Below are positions 1 to 6,957 of a DNA stretch of 9,056 bases, in pieces. Positions within the stretch are counted from its first letter, which is position 1. Every line of letters starts with the position of its first letter. Source of the stretch: Chitinophagales bacterium. Its GTDB lineage: Bacteria; Bacteroidota; Bacteroidia; Chitinophagales; JADIYW01. The notes beneath the pieces were generated by a model. It was given only the letters and a program-made list of their open reading frames with translations, ran no database searches and had not been told where the DNA came from. The position numbers were made by a program, and so were the translations under genes. Where the stretch lies: contig JADLAH010000300.1 in the NCBI GenBank assembly GCA_020848315.1, positions 1 through 9,056 on the forward strand, given 5' to 3'.

Positions 1-1432
1 CTTTCATCCGGTATTTCCGCTTCTCAATTTCTTTTTGTCCTGTATTGTACACCACCACCACGGAAGTCAGAAAACCGATAAAGGACAACAAGATAAGATT
101 GGCCAGAAACTTGTATTTTTCATTGGATTGAAACACCTGCTTTTCATAATAGAAAAACACCAGGAAAGTAATCAGCCATAAAGTGACAAACACCATATAC
201 CAGCCATTGGCGAAATCATACAGGAAATAACTGATAACTGCACCCGTCACTGAAAACACAAGTGCATAGGGCAGCATTTTCTCATCATACCCCAGTTCAT
301 ACGTCCACTTAATGAGATACAACAAACTGGAAAAACCCAGTCCGAAGATGATGAGTCCGACAAATGTATATCTATCGAGGGAATTGACTGCATAGAAATT
401 AAAGCTGATGACAGAGTTCTGAATAACGCTGTGCATGACATACAACAACACATAAAATAAAGTCACCGGCAACAGCAACAACCAGTATTTCCGAGCGTTT
501 GCAACCGGATGTACGGGCGCATACCGCAGGAGCGACACCGCCCATGAAAACAAGAGCACCCGAATAAAAAGAACACCTAATGAATCGGCAAGATACGAGG
601 AGGCAAATAGATTGGAAGAAAACAATAACGATGCTCTCGTAATCGAAAAGATGCCTACAAAGTTCACCAGCACATCCGTTCCTATAACGACGACGACAAT
701 CAGCGCCAGCGCGAGTCTGCTTTTCCCTTGTAGCAGCAACTTGCGCAACAACTGAAAGACCGCCCAGAACAACACGACCAGTCCTATCAACTCCAGTACA
801 ATGATATACGGATTGTACAAGCCGTGAATATTATCCTTCACACGCACCGAGAACAAAAGCTTATTTTCTATGTCTGTAACAGCCGTAGTTCTGGCGGTTT
901 CTTTGCTGGAAATAATAAAATACTGCAACAAAGGATGATTCCATACAAATCCGTTTTTCAGAAACTGATTATTGCCCGAATACTGATTGTACACAGGTAT
1001 CAACGCATACACATTTACACGGCCATCCGCAGACTCCTGATGCAATACCTGATAAAACCCATTGTCTTCTTTTATAAACCGGATATCATGTTCCGACAGT
1101 TTGTCGATATTATTGGGAATAAAGGTATTGGAAGACCAGTAAGTCAGTTTATTATCCTTGTAGATATAATAGTACACGGATGGATCCGCCTCGAGTTTCC
1201 TCAGCAGACTCCGGACCTCCACATAATTATCAGACTGCCTGATTAATCCGGGGTGATTGATAATTTTGCGTGCCTTTCGTTCACTGGCGTGCAGCCGTTT
1301 TTCAATGATTTTTTTCGCGCGGTTCACGTCGGGCGTGCGCACCTGCACTGCATCCACCACCAGACAGACAGACAGCAACAGCAGACCGCAACATGCAGCC
1401 AGCCATACGCTATATTTCTGTATAAACTTCAA
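1..1432 (-). CDS. Large multi-span membrane protein, probable N-terminal sensor part of a histidine kinase (partial, runs off left edge)
   Basis: One reading frame stays open for 477 codons from a TTG at 1432-1430 to the window edge. The TTG is chosen because it lies three bases after the mazG stop and gives a proper N-terminus, MKFIQKYSVW, followed by a membrane segment (about residues 8-28). The first in-frame Met is only at residue 333. An extracytoplasmic region of about 180 residues follows (about 29-207). Then come about eight hydrophobic segments (roughly 208-230, 239-262, 278-302, 317-338, 355-376, 387-406, 411-430, 442-462). The visible part ends in a charged stretch, GQKEIEKRKYRMK. 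This plan matches very large Bacteroidota sensor kinases that carry HAMP, HisKA and HATPase domains further downstream. No kinase domain is visible here, so the kinase assignment is an inference. It is very likely co-transcribed with mazG. Confidence 0.85.
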   Translation of the reverse strand, partial: MKFIQKYSVWLAACCGLLLLSVCLVVDAVQVRTPDVNRAKKIIEKRLHASERKARKIINHPGLIRQSDNYVEVRSLLRKLEADPSVYYYIYKDNKLTYWSSNTFIPNNIDKLSEHDIRFIKEDNGFYQVLHQESADGRVNVYALIPVYNQYSGNNQFLKNGFVWNHPLLQYFIISSKETARTTAVTDIENKLLFSVRVKDNIHGLYNPYIIVLELIGLVVLFWAVFQLLRKLLLQGKSRLALALIVVVVIGTDVLVNFVGIFSITRASLLFSSNLFASSYLADSLGVLFIRVLLFSWAVSLLRYAPVHPVANARKYWLLLLPVTLFYVLLYVMHSVIQNSVISFNFYAVNSLDRYTFVGLIIFGLGFSSLLYLIKWTYELGYDEKMLPYALVFSVTGAVISYFLYDFANGWYMVFVTLWLITFLVFFYYEKQVFQSNEKYKFLANLILLSFIGFLTSVVVVYNTGQKEIEKRKYRMK

Positions 1433-1435
1433 GGT

Positions 1436-2254
1436 TTATTTTTTCAGGGACGCCTTTGCCAGATTCCAAATTTCATCGAGTTCCGCCAGCGTCATATCCT
1501 GCATATTTCGTCCCTGTTCCATCAAATATTGTTCCATCCATTGGAAGCGGCTCATGAATTTGGCATTCGTTTTATCCAATGCCCTTTCCGCGTCGACCTC
1601 AATAAAACGGGAATAATTCACCAATGCGAACAAGACATCTCCGAATTCCAATTCCGTTGCTTCCGCATCTCCGGAGGCAACGGCTTCTTTCAGCTCCGAC
1701 ATTTCTTCCTGCACTTTCTCCCACACCTGCGAGGCTTCTTCCCAATCGAAACCGACATGCTTCACCTTATCCTGTATCCGCTGCGCCTTGGTGATGGGCG
1801 GCAAGGAACGCGGCACACCTTCGAGCACCGATTTCTTGCCCTCTTTCAGCTTCAGCTTTTCCCAGTTGCGTTTCACCTCTTCCTCATCTGCCACCTGTAC
1901 CTTCTCTCCCGTTTCCGCGTCTCCATAGATATGCGGGTGGCGAAAAATCAGTTTTTCACACACGCCATTTAAAACATCCGAGACATCAAACTGTTGTTGT
2001 TCTGACGCTATTTTACTGTAAAAGACCAGATGCAGAAACAAATCCCCGAGCTCTTCCTTTACCGACTTCCAGTCTTCCTGAATAATAGCATCCGACAATT
2101 CATAAGTCTCTTCCACCGTCAACTTACGCAATGTCTGGATGGTCTGCTTTCTGTCCCACGGACATTTTTCCCGCAAATCATCCATTACACCCAAAAGGCG
2201 TTCAAATGCGACCAGACGCGCATCTCTTTTATCAGCTATATTTTCCGTAGTCAT
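1436..2254 (-). CDS. mazG: MazG, nucleoside triphosphate pyrophosphohydrolase
   Basis: This all-alpha NTP pyrophosphohydrolase hydrolyses (d)NTPs to the monophosphate and pyrophosphate; the family is linked to nucleotide-pool cleaning and control of the stringent response. The 272-residue length is normal for full-length two-domain MazG. The N-terminal domain has CPWD at 31-34, then the metal-binding pattern E48-E49-x-x-E52 and E68-x-x-D71. The second domain repeats it with E183-E184-x-x-E187 and E203-x-x-D206, so both metal sites appear intact. The ATG at 2254 is supported by the position of CPWD about 30 residues in, as usual for the family. It is the first gene of a minus-strand unit whose next start codon (TTG 1432) is three bases beyond its stop, suggesting translational coupling. 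A promoter-like box lies seven bases upstream. Confidence 0.96.
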   Translation of the reverse strand: MTTENIADKRDARLVAFERLLGVMDDLREKCPWDRKQTIQTLRKLTVEETYELSDAIIQEDWKSVKEELGDLFLHLVFYSKIASEQQQFDVSDVLNGVCEKLIFRHPHIYGDAETGEKVQVADEEEVKRNWEKLKLKEGKKSVLEGVPRSLPPITKAQRIQDKVKHVGFDWEEASQVWEKVQEEMSELKEAVASGDAEATELEFGDVLFALVNYSRFIEVDAERALDKTNAKFMSRFQWMEQYLMEQGRNMQDMTLAELDEIWNLAKASLKK

Positions 2255-2261
2255 TTCAGGC

Positions 2262-2275
2262 TAAAATTACGGAAT
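2262..2275 (-). promoter_or_regulatory. Putative promoter box for mazG
   Basis: Read on the minus strand this is ATTCCGTAATTTTA. Its last eight bases, TAATTTTA, match the Bacteroidota -7 consensus TAnnTTTG at all but the final defined position. It ends seven bases before the mazG ATG, so the leader would be very short. The 14-mer is nearly identical to the one in front of the divergent gene at 2423. No convincing -33 element is seen. Confidence 0.45.
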
Positions 2276-2395
2276 ATCGGGCATATAATGGCACTAAATA
2301 GCAACCAACGGCGGAAGAAGGGGCTATTTCTGAAACAGCACATTCCCCTGAATAACGGCTGAAATCGGGTATCACATCGCATGAATACGGCAACA

Positions 2396-2409
2396 ATTCC
2401 GTACTTTTA
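2396..2409 (+). promoter_or_regulatory. Putative promoter box for the membrane protein gene at 2423
   Basis: The sequence is ATTCCGTACTTTTA. It differs at one position of 14 from the motif read on the opposite strand upstream of mazG. The part TACTTTTA resembles the -7 box TAnnTTTG (last base differs) and lies 13 bases before the ATG. No TTTG-like -33 element is seen at the usual distance. Confidence 0.4.
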
Positions 2410-2422
2410 CTGTTAGAAAAAC

Positions 2423-2836
2423 ATGAATATCAGGCAAAAGCTGGACTACAGGAATATGCACCCTTTCACACAGGGAATCATCGCTATGTCCGGCAGCATA
2501 TTCATCGCACTAATCTGTCTGATGTGTCAGCGAAAAGGCATGCTGGTATGGAATCTGCTCACGGCTCCGGTCTTGTTTTATTGTATTTACAATCCTGTGC
2601 TCGGTATTCTCAGGCATGAAAAAAAACTGCGTTATACCGGCTTTTCCGTGCTGACATTAGTACTTATTTTTATGTTCACGCTATTTACCGGAAATCTGCT
2701 ATCCATATATTCCTATGCAGAAAGCATTGAACTGCATTCCATCACCGTGTTGCTGGTTTTATTTTTCCTGCTGTTGCATTTTCTATCATTTGTGTACCAG
2801 CAGATTCTCCTTTTCCTGGAACAACTCGACGATTGA
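2423..2836 (+). CDS. Small integral membrane protein of unknown function
   Basis: A 137-residue protein that I do not recognise. It has four likely membrane segments: about residues 18-35, 41-63, 71-98 and 107-132. Short basic stretches lie before the first (MNIRQKLDYR) and between the second and third (LRHEKKLR). No catalytic or metal-binding motif is visible. Another start is possible at M12 (ATG 2456), which would leave a shorter tail before the first span. It is the first gene on the plus strand after the divergent mazG promoter region and ends 59 bases before the histidine kinase gene, so it may share transcription with the two-component pair, although that pair has its own good promoter box. 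The coding call rests on the open frame, the coherent membrane pattern and the lack of a competing frame. Confidence 0.75.
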   Translation: MNIRQKLDYRNMHPFTQGIIAMSGSIFIALICLMCQRKGMLVWNLLTAPVLFYCIYNPVLGILRHEKKLRYTGFSVLTLVLIFMFTLFTGNLLSIYSYAESIELHSITVLLVLFFLLLHFLSFVYQQILLFLEQLDD

Positions 2837-2883
2837 AAGATATAAATTTTTGTTAATCAGTTTATTCTACGTCTGAATCGGCG

Positions 2884-2891
2884 TATCTTTG
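2884..2891 (+). promoter_or_regulatory. Perfect Bacteroidota -7 promoter box before the histidine kinase
   Basis: TATCTTTG is an exact match to TAnnTTTG. It lies four bases upstream of the ATG at 2896, so a transcript starting at the usual distance would begin at or next to the start codon. TTTA at 2861-2864, 19 bases upstream, is a partial match to the -33 TTTG element. Confidence 0.6.
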
Positions 2892-2895
2892 TCAA

Positions 2896-4164
2896 ATGGG
2901 AAGAGCGACCATACGCAATATCATCTTACTGGCATTCATCTCACTGGCCGGCATCATCACTACGCAGATTTACTGGGTGAAGAAGGCTTTGGATTTGCGG
3001 GAACAACAATTTGACCACAGAGCCTATATCGCCCTGAAGAGCGTGGCAGACCGCTTACTACAAGACACCAAACACCGCGTGCAGCTCGACGGCATCAACC
3101 GGAAAGCATCAAACTACTATACGCTCGATTTCAGCTCGCCGGTGAACGTAACCATGCTCGAAAACTACCTGATTATCGAATCAAAAAATCAGGATTTAAA
3201 TACCGACTTCGAATACGGAATTTTTGAGTGTACCACCGACTCATTTTACTACGGACGTTTTATCAATATCCAGAACATAGGCAATATTGAGCGTCTGAAA
3301 ATAAAAGCCAAGCCTTCCGAAAATTACTACATCGGTGTATTGTTTCCGAAAAAGGGAAATTACCTGCAGGATGACCTCAAGCTCTTAATTTTCTTTTCGG
3401 TCGTACTGCTCGTGGTGATTGGCTTTTTCACCTACACCATTCTCATCATCCTCAAGCAGAAGAAACTGAGTGAAATCAAGAATGACTTCGTCAACAATAT
3501 GACGCACGAATTTAAAACACCTATTTCCACCATCGCGCTGGCCAGCAATGTACTGATGCGTGACGACATCATACAGCAGCCAGAAAAGCTGAAACACTAC
3601 GCGACCATTATTCAGGAAGAAAACAAACGCCTGAAAAGCCAGGTGGAATCGGTATTGCAGGTATCGCAAATAGAATCGCAGAAACTGCAACTCAACCTGA
3701 CAACAGTGGATGTGCATGCACTACTGGAAAAAGTTATTAAGAATTTCGAACCGAGATTGGCTGAAATCGACGGACACATTACACTCAGTCTGCATGCTGC
3801 CCGGCATTTCATACTCGCAGATGAAGTGCACCTGACCAATATCTTCTACAATCTGCTGGACAACGCTATCAAGTACTGCGACAAGGTTCCGGACATACAG
3901 GTGAGTACGCTCAACAAACACAAAGGCATAGAAATATCGGTGAAAGACAATGGCAAAGGCATCAGCCGCGACGCGCACAAAATGATTTTCCAAAAATTCT
4001 TCCGTGTGCCGAGCGGCAACCTCCACGATGTAAAAGGTTTCGGACTGGGCTTGTTTTATGTTAAAAATATGATGAAATTGCACAAAGGGAAGATCGCATT
4101 GCACAGCGTACCGAATACCGGCAGCACCTTCACCTTATGGTTTCAGACTAAAAAAGAAAAATAG
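2896..4164 (+). CDS. Sensor histidine kinase (two-component system)
   Basis: A 422-residue inner-membrane sensor kinase that should autophosphorylate on histidine and pass the phosphate to the response regulator encoded two bases downstream. Order: short N-tail, membrane span about 8-28, extracytoplasmic sensor region about 30-160 with no recognised fold, second span about 162-187, then the kinase core with no clear HAMP linker. HisKA has the phospho-acceptor H204 in MTHEFKTP. The ATP-binding domain has the N box (N319 and N323 in YNLLDNA), G1 box D351-N-G-K-G, F box FQKFF at 365-369 and G2 box GFGLGL at 381-386, so all motifs are intact. The ATG at 2896 is the only sensible start, since no further Met precedes the first span. 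The pair resembles RprX/RprY-type Bacteroidota systems, but the signal is not evident from sequence. Confidence 0.95.
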   Translation: MGRATIRNIILLAFISLAGIITTQIYWVKKALDLREQQFDHRAYIALKSVADRLLQDTKHRVQLDGINRKASNYYTLDFSSPVNVTMLENYLIIESKNQDLNTDFEYGIFECTTDSFYYGRFINIQNIGNIERLKIKAKPSENYYIGVLFPKKGNYLQDDLKLLIFFSVVLLVVIGFFTYTILIILKQKKLSEIKNDFVNNMTHEFKTPISTIALASNVLMRDDIIQQPEKLKHYATIIQEENKRLKSQVESVLQVSQIESQKLQLNLTTVDVHALLEKVIKNFEPRLAEIDGHITLSLHAARHFILADEVHLTNIFYNLLDNAIKYCDKVPDIQVSTLNKHKGIEISVKDNGKGISRDAHKMIFQKFFRVPSGNLHDVKGFGLGLFYVKNMMKLHKGKIALHSVPNTGSTFTLWFQTKKEK

Positions 4165-4166
4165 CT

Positions 4167-4853
4167 ATGGAGAAGAAAGTGAAAATTTTACTGGCTGAAG
4201 ACGATCCGAATCTGGGATTTGTAATTACGGACAACCTGTCTGACAAAGGCTATGCGGTAACACATTGTGTGAACGGACTCGACGCTGAACGAGCTATATT
4301 TAAAGAATCATTCGACCTTTATCTTTTCGATGTGATGATGCCGAAAAAAGACGGTTTCACACTGGCACAGGAAGTACGCGACAAAAAAGACGAGACCCCG
4401 ATTATCTTTATCACTGCGCGCGAGATGCAGGAAGACAAGCTGAAAGGCTTCACAGTGGGCGGGGATGATTACATCACTAAACCATTCAACTTCGATGAGC
4501 TGATTATGCGCATTGAGGCTATTTTGAAACGCACACGGCCGAGTGCACCGGAGCAGAAAGAATTCCATCTGGGACAATATTTCCTGAAAGTAGATGAACT
4601 CAAACTGATTAAAGGCGAAGAGGTGACTTCATTAACCAAAAAAGAAGCCGCATTACTGGAATATCTCGCACGCCACGCCAACCAACCGGTAAAACGTGAA
4701 GATATGCTGGTAAAAATATGGAAAGACGACAGCTATTTTGCCGGCAGAAGCATGGATGTATACATCACCAAACTGCGCAAATACCTGAAGGATGATCCAT
4801 CCATCGAAATACAGAACGTGCACGGCGTCGGCTTCAAACTGCTGCTGAAATAA
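4167..4853 (+). CDS. Response regulator, OmpR/PhoB family
   Basis: A cytoplasmic DNA-binding response regulator of 228 residues. The receiver domain (about 5-120) has the acidic pocket E11-D12-D13, phospho-acceptor D55 in FDVMMP, T83 and the invariant K105 in TKPF. The C-terminal winged helix (about 135-228) shows the typical LTKKEAALLEYL and DVYITKLRKYL patterns, with a closing HGVGFKL. The start lies two bases after the kinase stop, so the two are certainly one operon and probably translationally coupled. The receiver is close in style to RprY of Bacteroides, but I give no symbol because orthology cannot be decided by eye. Its target genes are unknown. It ends three bases from the end of the convergent receptor gene, with no terminator hairpin in between. 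Confidence 0.96.
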   Translation: MEKKVKILLAEDDPNLGFVITDNLSDKGYAVTHCVNGLDAERAIFKESFDLYLFDVMMPKKDGFTLAQEVRDKKDETPIIFITAREMQEDKLKGFTVGGDDYITKPFNFDELIMRIEAILKRTRPSAPEQKEFHLGQYFLKVDELKLIKGEEVTSLTKKEAALLEYLARHANQPVKREDMLVKIWKDDSYFAGRSMDVYITKLRKYLKDDPSIEIQNVHGVGFKLLLK

Positions 4854-4856
4854 ATA

Positions 4857-6878
4857 CTATTCTTTTACCACCTTTTTCTTATCAAAGGCGAAAGAAATAT
4901 TCACATAAAAATTGCGTCCTCTGCGCGGAATATTATTCCAGTCGGAGAAAGTAGAATAGTACGTATCCGCGATATTCTCCACGCCCGCGCGGAGATACAG
5001 CCTATGATCTTCGATGAAGAACATGTAACCTGCAGAGAAATTCAGAACGGCATAAGCCGGTGTGAGGTCTTCGCCATAGGCTTTGCTGTAAGCTTTCTGC
5101 TTGGCTGCTCCGTCCACCGCCAGTTCCAGTTCCAGTGATTTAATACGATATGCAAGGCTCATTCTGAAACTGAATGGCCGTATCAGCGGCAGGTTCTGAC
5201 GTTGCTTATCCTGTCCGTAGCTATAGGTAAGCGCCGCCTTGGTTTTCCAGGATGGATGTGGTTTGTATTCAACCGACCACTCGGCATTCACCATATTCAC
5301 GGCGCTCAGCGATTTGTATTCGCGCACACCGCTCGCACCGATAGTCATAGGCAACACATCCGGATTAGGAATACCGATGATATAGTTCAGGATATGAAAA
5401 TAGGAAACGGTAGCCTGTGTTTTCAGTTTGGAAATCTTATAGGTAATACCGGCTTCCGCTTCTATGGATTGCTCATTTTTTAAGTTGGGATTCCCGATAT
5501 AGTCATATCTGTCAAAGCTGTTAAAAAGATAGAAACCGTATCCTTCCGATACAGACGGCGCACGCTGTCCGTATCCTGCGGCGACATTATATTCCATATT
5601 TTTCCGGCGATACGTATAAGATGTATTGGCGCCGAGCACTACTCTGTTCTTTCCGGCGTTCATCTCCGGATAAAAAATGCGCAGACTATTCAATCCGAAA
5701 TCATCCGCTACGGTATTTCTGTGAAAACCGGCACTGGCGGAATACTGCAGAATATGTTGTTGATTCCATGTAATTCTGTCCTGTGCAAATACACCTGCAT
5801 AAGTAGTTCTGACATCCGGCCAGGTATACATGAACATAATCTGCTCTGCCGTATCTTTCGGATACATGGTCATCTCGGCTTTCGACTGATTGTAATAAGC
5901 ATTCAGATTGAAGGTCATATCGTGTCTGCCTTTTTCCGCTTTTATTTTACTATACATACCGTAAGTGCTGGTCCAGCCGGGCATATCCATATGAATCGGA
6001 ACAACCGGTCGTTTCGTATCATCCATTTCATGTAATACGTTATTGTAATACAGTTTGGTTTCCCACGAACGCAGCACCGGCGCGATATTCTCCACCAGAT
6101 GCTGAACGGAGGCAATGGCAGCACGTGCACGCGACACATCCATCGGCAATGCCGGATACCCGACATCTTTTGCCCTGTCGAAAATCACCGAAGCGACCAT
6201 AGTATTATTGTCATTCAGTTTCCAACCCAATGTAGAAGACAGGTTGTATTTGGTGTATTGTGAAAATGGTACTGTAATTCTTTTACCGGCTTTATAATTT
6301 CCTGCATCGCGGTACATAAAATCCACTGCGGCAAAGAAACGCGAATGGATATACTTCACAGCGGCACCTGCCGTAAACAAATTGGCATTCGACTCATAGC
6401 CCATATCTACAGAGCCACTCCAGCCCGGATTGCAGAAATCGTGTTTGGTGCGACTCAGGTCGATAGCGCCACCAATAGTAGGTCCGTATTCCGCGCCCTG
6501 CTGCCCCGAAGAAACGCTGATTTCCGACAAGTTGGATACATCAACATACGAAGTGATGGGATCCATTTTATCGGTGCATGCGCCAAATATGTGCATTCCA
6601 TCGATGGTAACATTCAAGCGCTCGGAAGACATGCTGTTCACCATTGGCTCCCATGCATAGTTGCCGCGTTTCACCATACTTACACGGGAAGTTTGCTCCA
6701 GATATTCTTCCAGTGTCGATAAGGGTTTCGACTGTTTGTTATAATTAATAAGAGGTTTACTGCTAACAACCACTTCCCCGAGTTTTACACTGAAAAGAGA
6801 ATCCGGCAGCGTATCCTGTGCTCCGGCAAATCCCGCTGACAGCAGGCATATCCAAAGCATAATTCCTATGCGTCTCAT
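4857..6878 (-). CDS. TonB-dependent outer-membrane receptor, OprC/NosA-like (probable copper uptake)
   Basis: A 673-residue outer-membrane receptor. It has a signal peptide (about 1-20, ending AGAQ), a short N-tail, a plug domain (about 30-145) with IDGM at 92-95 and IGGAIDL at 135-141, then a beta-barrel ending in FYVNISFAF near the C-terminus. There is no CarboxypepD-like N-terminal extension. The plug contains GACTDKMDP, giving a C101-xxx-M105 pair, and the barrel contains H283-x-M285. In Pseudomonas OprC the copper ligands are a CxxxM and an HxM pair about 180 residues apart; here the distance is 182. An extra H296-M-D-M299 lies nearby. I infer uptake of ionic copper. The upstream genes for a Met/His-rich lipoprotein and a Cys-rich small protein support this. 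A large hairpin lies 14 bases before the ATG. Confidence 0.9.
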   Translation of the reverse strand: MRRIGIMLWICLLSAGFAGAQDTLPDSLFSVKLGEVVVSSKPLINYNKQSKPLSTLEEYLEQTSRVSMVKRGNYAWEPMVNSMSSERLNVTIDGMHIFGACTDKMDPITSYVDVSNLSEISVSSGQQGAEYGPTIGGAIDLSRTKHDFCNPGWSGSVDMGYESNANLFTAGAAVKYIHSRFFAAVDFMYRDAGNYKAGKRITVPFSQYTKYNLSSTLGWKLNDNNTMVASVIFDRAKDVGYPALPMDVSRARAAIASVQHLVENIAPVLRSWETKLYYNNVLHEMDDTKRPVVPIHMDMPGWTSTYGMYSKIKAEKGRHDMTFNLNAYYNQSKAEMTMYPKDTAEQIMFMYTWPDVRTTYAGVFAQDRITWNQQHILQYSASAGFHRNTVADDFGLNSLRIFYPEMNAGKNRVVLGANTSYTYRRKNMEYNVAAGYGQRAPSVSEGYGFYLFNSFDRYDYIGNPNLKNEQSIEAEAGITYKISKLKTQATVSYFHILNYIIGIPNPDVLPMTIGASGVREYKSLSAVNMVNAEWSVEYKPHPSWKTKAALTYSYGQDKQRQNLPLIRPFSFRMSLAYRIKSLELELAVDGAAKQKAYSKAYGEDLTPAYAVLNFSAGYMFFIEDHRLYLRAGVENIADTYYSTFSDWNNIPRRGRNFYVNISFAFDKKKVVKE

Positions 6879-6892
6879 AAGACTAAGATTAA

Positions 6893-6949
6893 AAGAAGGT
6901 CAGCATGCGGGTATAATTCTCTTCTTTCTGATGCATGCTGACACTTCTT
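6893..6949 (-). repeat. Long inverted repeat between the lipoprotein and receptor genes
   Basis: A perfect 10-base arm GTCAGCATGC (6899-6908) pairs with GCATGCTGAC (6933-6942). It is extended by AAGAAG (6893-6898) pairing with CTTCTT (6944-6949), with one bulged base at 6943. The loop is 24 bases. As minus-strand RNA it begins nine bases after the lipoprotein stop codon (6958-6960) and ends 14 bases before the receptor ATG, with a few U residues (CUUCUUUU) at its 3' side. It could be a weak terminator or attenuator, an mRNA processing or stability element setting the ratio of the two proteins, or a protein-binding site, since each arm contains the palindrome GCATGC. Confidence 0.7.
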
Positions 6950-6957
6950 ATTAAAGA

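Noticed and set aside
247..453. Minus-strand open frame of 68 codons
   Set aside because: It is an out-of-frame shadow inside the large membrane sensor frame that spans the whole region.
824..1972. Plus-strand open frames over 824-1246, 1253-1972 and 1257-1616
   Set aside because: They lie antisense to the membrane sensor and to mazG, whose motifs are unmistakable. Their translations show no family features.
3385..4104. Minus-strand open frames inside the histidine kinase gene
   Set aside because: They are shadows of a gene with all kinase motifs intact on the plus strand.
4840..4870. Bidirectional terminator between the response regulator and receptor genes
   Set aside because: The gap is 3 bp and no hairpin with a U tract was found around it.
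5202..6722. Several plus-strand open frames inside the receptor gene
   Set aside because: They are antisense to a full-length TonB-dependent receptor with signal peptide, plug and barrel; their products look like random translations.
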